Shown here in pieces: positions 23,091 to 31,620 of a DNA stretch of 50,412 nt (its first letter is position 1; every line of letters starts with the position of its first letter). The stretch spans positions 1-50,412 of the IMG/VR virus record IMGVR_UViG_3300018043_000001; one strand, 5' to 3'. The translations under genes and the position numbers were made by a program. This DNA comes from a virus. The notes beneath the pieces were generated by a model, which ran no database searches, had not been told where the DNA came from, and worked only from the letters and a program-made list of their open reading frames with translations.

Positions 23091-23361
23091 CCGTTCCTGC
23101 CTCCGGCACGCTGGCGGGCTCCTGAGCGGGCTCGGGGGCGCTCTCGGCTACCGTATCGGCAACGGGCTCGGGCTCGACCACTACCTGCTGCGTGCGATGC
23201 GCGGAGAGCAGAGCCTTGATCGCGACCTCTGAGAGCGACGCCAGACGCGACTCGATCGAACGCTGGCCCTGCTCGCTGGAGACGTTGAAGTGATTGACGA
23301 AGTACGCGACCTCGGCCTCGGTCGCGCCCGCGGAGCGGAAACGGCTAACTGGGAAGGACAA
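23074..23361 (-). CDS. Small structural-cluster protein, 95 aa
   Basis: TTG at 23361 is chosen because AAAGG lies about eight bases upstream and the product begins SFPVSRFRSAGATEAEV, a normal sequence. The protein has a helical 60-residue domain (VAYFVNHFNVSSEQGQRSIESR) and an acidic Pro/Glu-rich tail (VVEPEPVADTVAESAPEP). It starts inside the stop region of the 43-residue protein. Unnamed; small proteins at this place in actinophage head-tail clusters are often required for connector assembly. Confidence 0.5.
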   Translation of the reverse strand: MSFPVSRFRSAGATEAEVAYFVNHFNVSSEQGQRSIESRLASLSEVAIKALLSAHRTQQVVVEPEPVADTVAESAPEPAQEPASVPEAGTVGQPS

Positions 23362-23476
23362 TCGGGGGGCCTTTCGTCGGCTTGGGCTTGGGGTCCGCCG
23401 CGGGCGCCGGTGACGGCTCAGGGGCCGGGATGACCTTCGGCGGATCGGGCGGGGCGAACGGGTTGGTCTCGGACAT
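23345..23476 (-). CDS. Proline-rich 43-residue protein
   Basis: ATG 23476 with TAGGAG four bases upstream; product begins MSETNPFAPPDPPKV and ends TKGPPIVLPS. More than a third of residues are Pro, so it is probably disordered, like the small proline-rich proteins found beside phage connectors. It overlaps the start of the next gene by 17 bases. Short, but the strong ribosome site and lack of stop make a real gene likely. Confidence 0.5.
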   Translation of the reverse strand: MSETNPFAPPDPPKVIPAPEPSPAPAADPKPKPTKGPPIVLPS

Positions 23477-23483
23477 CGTGCTC

Positions 23484-24368
23484 CTAGAGAGTTGTGACGG
23501 TGGCCTGGCGCTTGACGGGCGAGACGTCCGGGGACCACACCGAAGCCTTGGCCTGCAGGCAGTGAGGGTTGAATGCTCGCAGGAACATGTCCACCTCCCA
23601 GATGCCCGTCTGGCCGCTCTTCAACAGGTCCAGCGCCGAGGCGACCTGAACGGCGACGCCTTGGCGAGTGACCTGCGAGACGCGATGGGGGTAGTGCGTG
23701 CTGTCGCCGAGCTGTGGGAGAGCCAGAAAGAGTGCGAGTGCTCGCGCCGCAAGCTGCCCAGAGGCGGGTGGCGCCGTGCCGAACATGAACGTGACCCCGA
23801 AGGTGCCCAGCTCCGTGAGTGGGAGGTCGGGGATCTGCGACGTCGGCCATCCGTAGCGAGCTGTGGGAACAGCATCAGCAGCTATGCGGAGCCGAACGAG
23901 CACATGACCGGCGCGCAGCTCATACTCATCCGGAGGGATAACCTCTCCATCAATCATCACCTCTGTGATGCTGTTGATCTGGAACGGGAAGCTGATCTCG
24001 GGCGCGTCCTTACGGCCATAGCTCGACACCACACCCGGCATCGCCGTGCCGTAGCTCGACGCCGGCCCCGCCGAAGAGAAGAACCCCATCGGCGAGAGCC
24101 TGCCCCAGCCACGCAGGTCGAGATCCGTGGGGCGGCTCACCGGGCGCGCGGTGACAGGCCCGCACTCGCCGGTGAACTGCTTGCCGCTCATCCGGTAGAG
24201 CGCCTCTGAGGCCGCGGTGGCGGCCTCGGCGCAGATGGCCTCCAGCTGTCCTGACTGGAGGCCTCCTGAGGTTGCGAGCTTGGCCGCGGCGGCCTGCACC
24301 CACGGATGAGCTTCGATCTCCGAGCCTACGCACCACGGCGCGCAAGGCCCAGTGCGTAGGCTTGGCAT
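23484..24368 (-). CDS. Head-tail connector (adaptor) protein, 294 aa
   Basis: After an opening PSLRTGPCAPWC the helical N-terminal third (LEAICAEAATAASEALYRMSGKQFTG) matches the start of actinophage head-to-tail adaptors, where a helix ends in Leu-x-x-x-Ser-Gly. The middle has a strand-rich insert (PPDEYELRAGHVLVRLRI), and the C-terminal half is helical. The protein would form the ring between portal and tail. It lies between the tube-like gene and the small connector genes. Confidence 0.62.
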   Translation of the reverse strand: MPSLRTGPCAPWCVGSEIEAHPWVQAAAAKLATSGGLQSGQLEAICAEAATAASEALYRMSGKQFTGECGPVTARPVSRPTDLDLRGWGRLSPMGFFSSAGPASSYGTAMPGVVSSYGRKDAPEISFPFQINSITEVMIDGEVIPPDEYELRAGHVLVRLRIAADAVPTARYGWPTSQIPDLPLTELGTFGVTFMFGTAPPASGQLAARALALFLALPQLGDSTHYPHRVSQVTRQGVAVQVASALDLLKSGQTGIWEVDMFLRAFNPHCLQAKASVWSPDVSPVKRQATVTTL

Positions 24369-24375
24369 GTCGCGC

Positions 24376-25641
24376 TCAGATCAGAGCGGGCGCGCCCACC
24401 GGCACGACGCCGACGCTGTTGACCGACGCACCTGCCGGCAGCACCTGAGCACCGCAGCGAGCGCGCTGGAAGACCTTGGTCGTGTCGAACGGGAAGTCGT
24501 TGGCACCACCCGAGCCCCAGTTGCTGTTCTGGAAGGCCTGACCCTCGTAGATGCTCTGCGCCGCCGCGTTGGTGAGGTCCAGCGGCATGCGGTGCGAGTT
24601 GGCGACGCGCGGCAGCACCCAGTGGAAGTAGGGCAGCACCGCGGCCTGGTAGCCGTTGACGATCGCCTTGCTCCAGAACTCGACGCTGACGCCGGTCGGG
24701 TTGGCGACCGACAGCAGGGCCGGAGCCTGGTAGCCGACGGCGCCCGGACCAGCCGAGGTGTCCGTGGTCGGCGCGCCGCCGCCCGAAGGCGTGACCGAGC
24801 CGTTGTCCACGAACACAGGGATGATGGTCGGGTTGCCGGTGCCGGCGATGGCAGCCTGCGTGACGTCCGGGGAGGCGTAGATCAGCGAGCTGCCCGGAGC
24901 GCCGTACTGGGTCACCGTCCACACCGCGGTCGTCGCGGAGACGATGAAGGTGGTGCCGATCGGGATGGCCTTGGTGAGCGGCGCCTGGCTCGGGATCGCC
25001 TGCGTGGCACCGGCCACGAGAGCCGCCGTGCCAGCCGTGGCGAGCGCCGGGCCGTCGATGTTGGGGATCGTCCCAATGAGCTGCTCGACGCCGACGTTGC
25101 GCCCGTACACGCGGATCCCGAGTGCGCTCGAAGACGAGAAGCCGGGCTCGACGGGCTCGACGATCACGGCCTGGTTGGCGGTCGGGGTGACCGTCATCTC
25201 AGCCGAGGGAACGCCCTCGCCGTAGGTGTTGTAGAACGTCGTCTTGTAGGCGTAGAGCTGGTTGCCCAGGGTGCTCGTGGGGCCGGTGACGGCAGCCACG
25301 GTCGGCGTCGCGGGAGCGCCCAGCGCGGCCGTGGTGGTGTCGTTGTAGACGGTGCCACCGCAGAGCGCGGCCTCCAGGTTCGGATCCGGAGTACCCAGCT
25401 CGATCGAGACCGTGTAGTACTTCGGGATGTCTCCGTGCTTGGCTGCTACCACCAGCTCGCCGGAGGCGCCCTTCAACTCGATGTCATCGCCCGTGGTCAC
25501 CACCGGCGTAATCGTCGCCTTGATCAGCTGGTTGGTGACATACGTGGTCGTGCCGGCGTCCACGGCGCCGGTTGCGTCGAGCGGGGAGATGCGTGTTGCC
25601 ACAGCCCAAACCGCGGCAGCGCCATCAGGTAGTTGCGTCAT
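24376..25641 (-). CDS. Major tail tube-like protein with Fn3-like insert
   Basis: Start ATG 25641 with GAGGAA upstream (the frame is open further but without a start signal). The N-terminal 100 residues match the tail-tube plan: GDDIELKGASGELVV, then KYYTVSIELGTPDPNLEAAL. An inserted fibronectin-like module follows (TSTLGNQLYAYKTTFYNTYG, RVYGRNVGVEQLIGTI). The C-terminal third (HRMPLDLTNAAAQSIYEGQ) closes the tube domain. At 421 residues it is large for a tube subunit because of the insert. The gene is placed before the connector gene rather than after it, an unusual order. Confidence 0.62.
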   Translation of the reverse strand: MTQLPDGAAAVWAVATRISPLDATGAVDAGTTTYVTNQLIKATITPVVTTGDDIELKGASGELVVAAKHGDIPKYYTVSIELGTPDPNLEAALCGGTVYNDTTTAALGAPATPTVAAVTGPTSTLGNQLYAYKTTFYNTYGEGVPSAEMTVTPTANQAVIVEPVEPGFSSSSALGIRVYGRNVGVEQLIGTIPNIDGPALATAGTAALVAGATQAIPSQAPLTKAIPIGTTFIVSATTAVWTVTQYGAPGSSLIYASPDVTQAAIAGTGNPTIIPVFVDNGSVTPSGGGAPTTDTSAGPGAVGYQAPALLSVANPTGVSVEFWSKAIVNGYQAAVLPYFHWVLPRVANSHRMPLDLTNAAAQSIYEGQAFQNSNWGSGGANDFPFDTTKVFQRARCGAQVLPAGASVNSVGVVPVGAPALI

Positions 25642-25664
25642 TTCTTGGTTCCTCTGGGTTGTGG

Positions 25665-27014
25665 CTAGCTGGCAAGTTGAACGCGCACCGCGAAGTGGCA
25701 CGCAGCGTCGAAGTAAGCGCAGGCAAAGCGCATCGCTCGGAAGGTGGCGGAGTTGGGATGCCCGCCCTGCCCGCGGTCGACCGCCTCCGAGAAGGAGTCG
25801 GGGATCACGGTGCTCTGCGCCTCGGAGCGGACCATCACGAGATCGGTGGCGAACATCACGGCGGTATTCGTCTGCGTGACGCCCGAGCCGACCGCCGGGG
25901 CGCTCCCCGGATATCCGGCGCCGGGCACGATCACGTTGTCGAACATATCGAGCAACAGCGGCCCCACGCGTCGGGCGCTGAGCAGCGAGACGGTGCTCTG
26001 AGCCTGCGTGTGGATCATGCCGACGCCGCCGAAGCCGCACTGCTGCAGGGCGTCCTGCAGGAGCTGCATGCCGCGGGTGACGCTCGGCGCGCTACCGCTC
26101 GCGGGCGTCAGGTCGGTGTAGCTCGCCGCGTTGGTCAGGTAGTTGTTGGGCCAGCTGTTGGCCTGCGCCAGCGCGCCGGTCCAGAACTCGCGCTCGATCG
26201 CGGCCGGCGTGGCGTTGTCGCAGAGCCGCTGCGCGCGGCCCTTGAAGTCGCGCTCGTCGAAGCCCCACGTCGAGCAGGTGTCCTGCGCGAGCACGAGCCA
26301 CGGGATCACCTGCACGATCGGCAGGTTGCTGTAGGAGCCGATCCCGCCGGTGGTGTTGCTCGACGGTGGCACCGCACCGGCGCTCGCCGCTCCGGTGTCC
26401 GTCCACGAGAGCGTCTCGTCGCCGCTCTCCCCGATGAACACGACGCCGGTCACGCCCGAGGCGAGCTTGCCGGGCGTGGCGCCGCGGCCGTAGACGTTGT
26501 AGTCGACGCCCTCGGAGACCGCCTGCCAGCTCACCTTGACGCTCGCGGTGCCGCCGCCGCCGGCAACGACGATCTGGGCAGCGGCAGGCGCCGTGCTCTC
26601 GCCGTTGTAGTTGGTCACCGTCACCGTGTAGTGATAGGTGCCGTCCGCCAGCGTGCCGCCGGTGCCCTGCGTGAGCACGATGTTGCCTGGCGCGGGCAGC
26701 GGGGGCGAGTCGATGTCGGCGCTGTCGAAACCCGAGCGGGGCTCTGCGGCCCAGTGGTTCTCGGGTGCGTAGGTGAAGCCCCTCGTCCAGGCGTCGCCCT
26801 TGCGAGCGTTCAGCTCTGTCTTCAGCTCGTCGGGGAGGATCGCGAGCTGCTCGTCTCCGAGCGCGAAGATCGGGCTGGCCGGGTCGGAGCTGTCACCCGG
26901 CCGCACCGCGCAGGCCATCAGGCTGAGCGCGGGCGGCTTGGGCGGGATCGCCGGGACGACGAGCGCTGGCGGCAGGCTCGTAGCGGGGTAGGGGCTGCTC
27001 GACAGAGGGCTCAT
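25665..27014 (-). CDS. Virion protein with Fn3-like insert, 449 aa
   Basis: Residues about 120-230 are a fibronectin-type module (TYHYTVTVTNYNGESTAP, VDYNVYGRGATPGKL) like the one in the next gene. The flanking halves (DERDFKGRAQRLCDNATP; MQLLQDALQQCGFGGVG; VPGAGYPGSAP) are conserved-looking in style with actinophage virion proteins downstream of the major capsid, and could form a capsid-associated or minor capsid protein. No membrane segment or signal peptide. Direct neighbour of the major capsid gene, probably made in high amount. Confidence 0.5.
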   Translation of the reverse strand: MSPLSSSPYPATSLPPALVVPAIPPKPPALSLMACAVRPGDSSDPASPIFALGDEQLAILPDELKTELNARKGDAWTRGFTYAPENHWAAEPRSGFDSADIDSPPLPAPGNIVLTQGTGGTLADGTYHYTVTVTNYNGESTAPAAAQIVVAGGGGTASVKVSWQAVSEGVDYNVYGRGATPGKLASGVTGVVFIGESGDETLSWTDTGAASAGAVPPSSNTTGGIGSYSNLPIVQVIPWLVLAQDTCSTWGFDERDFKGRAQRLCDNATPAAIEREFWTGALAQANSWPNNYLTNAASYTDLTPASGSAPSVTRGMQLLQDALQQCGFGGVGMIHTQAQSTVSLLSARRVGPLLLDMFDNVIVPGAGYPGSAPAVGSGVTQTNTAVMFATDLVMVRSEAQSTVIPDSFSEAVDRGQGGHPNSATFRAMRFACAYFDAACHFAVRVQLAS

Positions 27015-27044
27015 CGTCTCGGGGGATCCTCAGTTGACCTCGGC

Positions 27045-28757
27045 TTACGCGCAGTGCGAGACGGCCGCGGTGGCGCCGCTCGCGCCGTTGGCGCAGAGGG
27101 TGAGGGTGAGCTGCACGGCGCCTCCGGAGTACCCGCGGAAGGCCAAGCCTTCGAATGTCTCGACGAACAGCTCGTAGTCGTTCTGGCTGTCGAGGGTGGA
27201 GTCGCGCACGACGCCCAGGTCCAGCCGCCCGCCGTCGAGGAACTGAATGTGCCCCTCCGGGTAGATGTAGAGCGTCACGGTGGACGGGAACGCGACGATG
27301 TTGCCGTTCGCTGCCGCCATCGTGAAGAACTGGTTGTTCTGCACGCCGTTGGAGCCCGACGCCTGACCGTCCAGGTGGTAGACGACGTTGACGCCGCGGC
27401 TGGACATCAGCTCGTCGACCTGAGCGTCGGTGAGCTGCAGCTGGTCGCGGCTGCCGGCGTTGTCATGCGCCAGCTCGCGGGTGAGGTCGGCTCGCAGCAG
27501 ATCCTTGATCCAGTCGGGCGCGATCAGCGTGAAGCTCTGCGAGCGCGCGAGACGGTGGACGTTGCGGTGCCCGGCCAGGAACTGATCGAGGAACACGAGC
27601 AGGTCGCGCGTGGCCCCGAGCACCTGGTTGGCGTTGGAGACGTTCTGCGTGCAAACCTGGGCGAGCAGGTTGAGCAGGTTGTTGTCCGCGATCCGGGCCG
27701 CCGCGGCGATCGACAGGTCGGTGTTGGCGGCGGTCTGCTCCGGCGCGAAACGCCCGAACATGTTCCCGAACTGCAGGCGGGTCGAGACCGCTTCGACGAG
27801 CGTGGTCACCTCGCTGCCGCAGACAATCTGCAACACCGGCTTGGTCTGCTCACCGGGCGCCAGGTCGGTCGCCTCGGTCCAGATGCCGGTCGCTCCCGCG
27901 AGCTGCGAGATGTCCGGCGGGGTGACGTAGGTGACACCTCCGCGGCTCGCCTGGAAGGCTGGCAAACCGTCACGCACCGGGCGGTCTGGAATCGACCAAA
28001 CCGGCACGGAGTAGTCCACGTTCACGGGCGCGCAGATCCCGCCTGTCGCGACCAGAGCCTGAGGTGAGAGCACCTTCTGGAAGATGCGCTCGTTGGCCCA
28101 CGGGTCACGCCCGAGCTGACGGTCCTCGGGGTAGTTCCAGCGGGCGCTGGCGACGATCGTGTCACCGCGCGGGGCGCCGTGGCGGGGAAGCCGCTCGATC
28201 GTCTCGGTGAGAGCGCTCGCGAACTCTTCGGGATCGGTGATCGGCTCGTTGCCGTTGGCGAGCCCGCGCAGCGCGCCGGTTGCCATCAGCACCGCGCGCT
28301 GGCGGTCGGGCAGGGCCTCGGGGGAGGGCTTGGGGCGATTGCCGGCCATGCGCGCGACGGTGCCGCGCTTGCCGGGCGTGGCGGCGGCGGTGACCGCTTC
28401 CTGCTCGGCCTCCTGCTCGGTCACCTCCTGACCCTTGCCTTCCTCGTCCTCGTCCTCTTCGACCTCAGCGCCAGCCTCGGCCTCGCCGGCCGCGGGCGGG
28501 TTCAGAGCCGAGACGCGCTCGCGCGCTGCCTCTCGGGCCTGCTGAGCTTCGGCCTCCTGGGTCTCGCGGTTGCCCTGCTCGGTCATGACCGCATCGGCAG
28601 CCTCGGCCAGTTCTTGCATCTGGCTGACGATCTCGGCGGTGACCGCCTCTTCGCCATCGAGCCGGTTGAACTCGTCGGTGATCGCTTGCCGCAGGTTGGC
28701 CAGCTCTTCGGGAGTGCATGTGGCCAACCGGGCTAGCAGTTCGCGGATTGTCTCCAT
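27045..28757 (-). CDS. HK97-fold major capsid protein with N-terminal delta domain
   Basis: The first about 130 residues are helical and acidic (ITDEFNRLDGEEAVTAEI, then EDEDEEGKGQEVTEQEAE), the delta-domain scaffold expected to be cleaved off during maturation. The body has the major capsid plan: WNYPEDRQLGRDPWANE, GIWTEATDLAPGEQTKPVLQ, VEAVSTRLQFGNMFGRF and GHIQFLDGGRLDLGVVRDS. The subunit builds the shell; the cleavage site is probably near residues 130-140 (PGKRGTVARM). AGGAG precedes ATG 28757, and an extended -10 promoter lies at 28833-28850. Confidence 0.82.
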   Translation of the reverse strand: METIRELLARLATCTPEELANLRQAITDEFNRLDGEEAVTAEIVSQMQELAEAADAVMTEQGNRETQEAEAQQAREAARERVSALNPPAAGEAEAGAEVEEDEDEEGKGQEVTEQEAEQEAVTAAATPGKRGTVARMAGNRPKPSPEALPDRQRAVLMATGALRGLANGNEPITDPEEFASALTETIERLPRHGAPRGDTIVASARWNYPEDRQLGRDPWANERIFQKVLSPQALVATGGICAPVNVDYSVPVWSIPDRPVRDGLPAFQASRGGVTYVTPPDISQLAGATGIWTEATDLAPGEQTKPVLQIVCGSEVTTLVEAVSTRLQFGNMFGRFAPEQTAANTDLSIAAAARIADNNLLNLLAQVCTQNVSNANQVLGATRDLLVFLDQFLAGHRNVHRLARSQSFTLIAPDWIKDLLRADLTRELAHDNAGSRDQLQLTDAQVDELMSSRGVNVVYHLDGQASGSNGVQNNQFFTMAAANGNIVAFPSTVTLYIYPEGHIQFLDGGRLDLGVVRDSTLDSQNDYELFVETFEGLAFRGYSGGAVQLTLTLCANGASGATAAVSHCA

Positions 28758-28832
28758 CGCTGGCTCCTAGTAGATCGTTGTGACTGCGAAACGCGACCTA
28801 TGGGCGCAAGGCGGCTATGCCAGCTGCGCAGC

Positions 28833-28850
28833 ATCGTAGCACGCAGTCAA
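28833..28850 (-). promoter_or_regulatory. Putative promoter of the capsid gene
   Basis: On minus TTGACTGCG-TG-C-TACGAT: an extended -10 in the same 18-base arrangement as the promoter at 3023 (TTG, six bases, TG, N, TANNNN). A start near 28826 gives a leader of about 70 bases before the capsid gene. Confidence 0.5.
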
Positions 28851-28865
28851 AGGTTGTATCGTCAG

Positions 28866-29039
28866 CTATGCGCGGGGTGGAGCAGCGGAGTGCTCATCGG
28901 CCTCATAAGCCGAAGGTCGCGGGTTCAAATCCCGCCCCCGCCCTACAAACGCTCCCAGCGCGTACGCGAGCAGCAAGGGCCAGAACAGCACGGCCAGCAT
29001 CGCCACGGAGAGCGCGAGATCTCTAATCGAAGAAATCAT
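28866..29039 (-). CDS. Small single-TM protein, overlaps the tRNA antisense
   Basis: ATG 29039 (MISSIRDLALS) leads into a TM helix (AMLAVLFWPLLLAYALGAFV). From about residue 34 the frame continues through the complement of the tRNA (GRGRDLNPRPS...) and stops at 28866, just beyond its 5' end. The start overlaps the stop region of the zinc gene by 17 bases, so the TM part looks real; the last 24 residues may be fortuitous. Function unknown, perhaps part of a small membrane set with 29130-29324. Confidence 0.4.
   Translation of the reverse strand: MISSIRDLALSVAMLAVLFWPLLLAYALGAFVGRGRDLNPRPSAYEADEHSAAPPRA
28871..28943 (+). tRNA. tRNA-fMet (CAT), initiator type
   Basis: The whole cloverleaf is visible: acceptor CGCGGGG with CCCCGCC (position 1-72 is a C-C mismatch, a hallmark of initiators), D stem GAGC/GCTC, anticodon stem TCGGC/GCCGA with loop CTCATAA (anticodon CAT), and T arm GCGGG-TTCAAAT-CCCGC. 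The start CGCGGGGTGGAGCAGC is the signature opening of bacterial tRNA-fMet. The third anticodon-stem pair is C31-G39 rather than the usual G-C. CCA is not encoded. It lies on plus inside the minus-strand late operon. Confidence 0.88.
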
Positions 29040-29133
29040 CGTGCTTGCCGCAGCTCTCGCATTCGCCGCCAGGCATGTTCCAGCGGTGCAGGCCGAGCGC
29101 GCACAGCAGGCGGTCCCACCACGGGCGCTTCAC
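29023..29133 (-). CDS. Tiny zinc-finger protein, 36 aa
   Basis: GTG at 29133 overlaps the stop of 29130-29324; product begins MKRPWWDRLLCALGLHRW and ends ECESCGKHDDFFD. The pattern Cys, Leu-Gly-Leu-His, then CxxCG is a frequent mini zinc finger in actinobacteria and their phages. Longer readings in the frame would run through the upstream membrane gene in an Arg-rich sequence and are rejected. Role unknown. Confidence 0.5.
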   Translation of the reverse strand: MKRPWWDRLLCALGLHRWNMPGGECESCGKHDDFFD

Positions 29134-29324
29134 AGAACGGCGCCTCCGACGATGGCGCCGATGACGGCGCCAGTGGCCGCACCCATGAAGCCGCCCATCA
29201 TCAGGTCCCATCCCCACAGGTCGCCGCCCTCGCCTGTCTCGACACCCCACATCGCGCCGAGGATGAAGCCGATCACGCCACCGGCGCCAGCGCAGCCGAC
29301 CGCCCTGAGCACGTTCGCGATCAC
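29130..29324 (-). CDS. Glycine-zipper membrane protein, 64 aa
   Basis: Two glycine-rich hydrophobic segments, VGCAGAGGVIGFILGAMWG and MGGFMGAATGAVIGAIVGGAVL, separated by a Glu/Asp/Trp loop, as in glycine-zipper membrane proteins. GTG at 29324 overlaps the stop of the protease gene (GTGA). Set between protease and capsid genes. Such small proteins may sit in the host membrane or act in an unknown head step. Confidence 0.55.
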   Translation of the reverse strand: MIANVLRAVGCAGAGGVIGFILGAMWGVETGEGGDLWGWDLMMGGFMGAATGAVIGAIVGGAVL

Positions 29325-31612
29325 GTCGAGAGCGCCTTCACACGCTCGCGAGCGTTCCGCGCCTGCATGCCGTAGATGCGCGTGCGGGCGTCGTTGGCGG
29401 AGAGGCGCAGCAGCGGCGCCAGAGCGCGTTCGAGCGGGCTGCGCTCGGGCTCGCTCTTGGGAGCCCGCAGGCGCTGCATCATCTGCCCGCCAGCGGCCAC
29501 CAGAGCCTCCTGGCGGCCGTCCGCGACCACGGCGAGGGGGAAGCCGGGCTGGTTGACCGCGAGCGCGGCGACAAGCTCCAGCTGGCCTCCGAGCTGGCGC
29601 CAGTCACCCGAGAGTGATGAGGCGGTGAGCTTGCGGATCTGCTCGGGCTTGGCATCGGGGCGCACAGCGCCGGCGACCCAGATGCCGTACTCGTCCTCGC
29701 CGATGTTGACGTCACAGCAGGCCGTCGCCGTGTTGTCGTAGTGAGCCATCGCCGAGGCCGCGGAGATACCGTGCAGCTCGGCGTGCCCGGCGTCGCAGGT
29801 GATCACACCGACGCGCACCTTCTCGCCCTCGGCGGTCGTGATCGTCTGGCCGCGCTTGAAGTGAGCGTAGTTCACGGCCGAGGTCGGCGCCGTGACGCAC
29901 TGCCCCTGCGTGCCGGTATGGCAGACGCCCCACGGAGCCAGGTGGCCGTAGACGCGGCCAGATTCCTCCACGGTGAGCGGGCAGGCGTACTTGCCTCCGA
30001 CGGCGAGCTTGCCGCGCTTGTCCAGGATCTCCACCAGGCGCCCGTCCTCGGGCGTGAAGGCAGGATCCTCGAACCACGCCTTGGGCGGATGCACGGGAGC
30101 GCCTGAGGCGATCAGCACCTCAGCTCCACTCGCGCACGGCTCGCACTCGGCGAGCGTGAGGAAATGCACGCCCACGGCGCCCGAAGCCGTCTGGGCGGCC
30201 TGAGGGATCGCCTCAGCGATGCTGGAGCCGTCGCCCAGGACGATGTAAGCGCCTTCGAAGGCGGCGTACGGGCAGATCGTCAGTCCCAGAATGGTCCCAG
30301 CCGTCGTCTGCTCGGTCAGCTCGGTCGGCCAGCCGGTGTCGTCGATGTCGCCCACCTGCACGTCCACCTCGGAGGCGAGCACGTCAGCGCTCACGCCCAC
30401 GCGCCCCATCTGCTCGCAGAGGCTCGCGAAGTAGGCGCCGTCGTCGTTGGCCAGGAAGAAGCCCTTGGCCTGGATCACCTGCGTGTCACCCTCGCCGGGC
30501 ACGCGCTCGAAGCTGTCGATGCGCCCGCAGATCACGGCCGGGTCGTTGAGGTCGAAGCCCATCGGATCGTGCGTCTCGGTCGAGAGGCCCATCAGCGGCA
30601 CGGGCGGCGTGCGCCAGTCCAGCGCGCCCGCAGCGATCGAGCGGCCGTCGCCCGTGGGCTGGCCCTCGATGATCGCGACCGGGATGAAGAACGCCGGGCC
30701 GACGTTATCGCCACCGGGGATGGCCGGCGGCTCGTTCAGCGTGGGCGGCTTCTCGGGCGAGGGCTCCGCTGGCCCAGGCGCGTCGGGCACAGCGCCAGGA
30801 GGGGCCAACGCGAAATCCCCCTCGTCCTCGTCGATGGCGCCAGGCGAGTTGCCGCCCGTGCCCTTGTTCGGACTCTCGGAGAGTTGCATGCCCAGGCACG
30901 CGCAGCTCGTCATCTGGCACGCGCCGGTGTTCTTGCCGTTGGTGTCGTCGTCGAGGTGAGAGCTGGCGAGATGCCCGCAGTCGGCGTTGGCGCACTTGGC
31001 GTCGTCGTCGATGTCGCCCGTGTCGGGATCCTGCTTGGGCGCGGGCACGTCCTTGGGCGCGGGTGGAGGTGGAGCCCCCGCGGCCGTCTGGGCGGCTTTC
31101 GGCGGCGCGGGGGCTCCTGGCTTGTCGCCGACGGGCGGCGTCTTGGTCGTACTCGGGGGCGCGTGCTCGGCGCTGTCGTCGGACTGGTCCTGGGTGAGCT
31201 TCTGCACAGCCTCGTTGATCGAGTCGAGCGCGGCGGCGATCGTCTCGTCCTTCGGGTCGCTCGTGTCAGGGTCGGCCTTCTGAGCGGCGATCGCAGCTTC
31301 GACGGCCTTGGCGATGCCGGCGATGGCGTCGCTCACCGCGCTGTCCGCGGCGGCCGGGTCAGCGGCCTCCGGTGCCTTCTGCGCCGCGGGAGCCTTCTCC
31401 GCGGGCGGTGGCGGCGGCGCTGCAAGAGCGTCCTCGCCATCGACGGCGCTGTTCTTCGCCTTGATCGACCCGCAGATCTTCTCCGCGGACTCCTGGCTGG
31501 CGCCGTCGGCCTTCTGGTCTGCGATGCAGTCATCCCAGGGGTAGGGCTTCCACGCCTGCTCGGCGGCGGCGATCAGCTCTGAGCGCGAACGCGCATGTGC
31601 GAACTTCGGCAT
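29321..31612 (-). CDS. Capsid maturation protease, long form, 763 aa
   Basis: It starts with a conserved element typical of actinophage proteases (KPYPWDDCIADQKADGASQE...EKICGSIK). Residues 60-300 are a low-complexity Pro/Ala and Asp/Glu-rich region with a Cys cluster (CANADCGH, CQMTSCACLG) that may bind metal. The protease-like half (about 305-650) has FIPVAIIEGQPTGDGRSI, GLSTETHDPMGFDLND, GRIDSFERVPGEGDT and MGRVGVSADVLASEV. It ends in helical segments rich in Arg. It probably cuts the delta domain from the capsid protein. Catalytic residues are not certain from sequence alone. Confidence 0.62.
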   Translation of the reverse strand: MPKFAHARSRSELIAAAEQAWKPYPWDDCIADQKADGASQESAEKICGSIKAKNSAVDGEDALAAPPPPPAEKAPAAQKAPEAADPAAADSAVSDAIAGIAKAVEAAIAAQKADPDTSDPKDETIAAALDSINEAVQKLTQDQSDDSAEHAPPSTTKTPPVGDKPGAPAPPKAAQTAAGAPPPPAPKDVPAPKQDPDTGDIDDDAKCANADCGHLASSHLDDDTNGKNTGACQMTSCACLGMQLSESPNKGTGGNSPGAIDEDEGDFALAPPGAVPDAPGPAEPSPEKPPTLNEPPAIPGGDNVGPAFFIPVAIIEGQPTGDGRSIAAGALDWRTPPVPLMGLSTETHDPMGFDLNDPAVICGRIDSFERVPGEGDTQVIQAKGFFLANDDGAYFASLCEQMGRVGVSADVLASEVDVQVGDIDDTGWPTELTEQTTAGTILGLTICPYAAFEGAYIVLGDGSSIAEAIPQAAQTASGAVGVHFLTLAECEPCASGAEVLIASGAPVHPPKAWFEDPAFTPEDGRLVEILDKRGKLAVGGKYACPLTVEESGRVYGHLAPWGVCHTGTQGQCVTAPTSAVNYAHFKRGQTITTAEGEKVRVGVITCDAGHAELHGISAASAMAHYDNTATACCDVNIGEDEYGIWVAGAVRPDAKPEQIRKLTASSLSGDWRQLGGQLELVAALAVNQPGFPLAVVADGRQEALVAAGGQMMQRLRAPKSEPERSPLERALAPLLRLSANDARTRIYGMQARNARERVKALST

Positions 31613-31620
31613 GGTGTCTC

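Noticed and set aside
25572-28067. Plus-strand 831-codon frame opposite capsid genes
   Set aside because: Shadow of three real minus genes; crosses their boundaries and has no protein-like sequence.
28866-28943. tRNA as a phage attachment site (attP)
   Set aside because: The full tRNA lies inside the structural operon, with no integrase seen nearby; attachment sites usually duplicate only a tRNA end.
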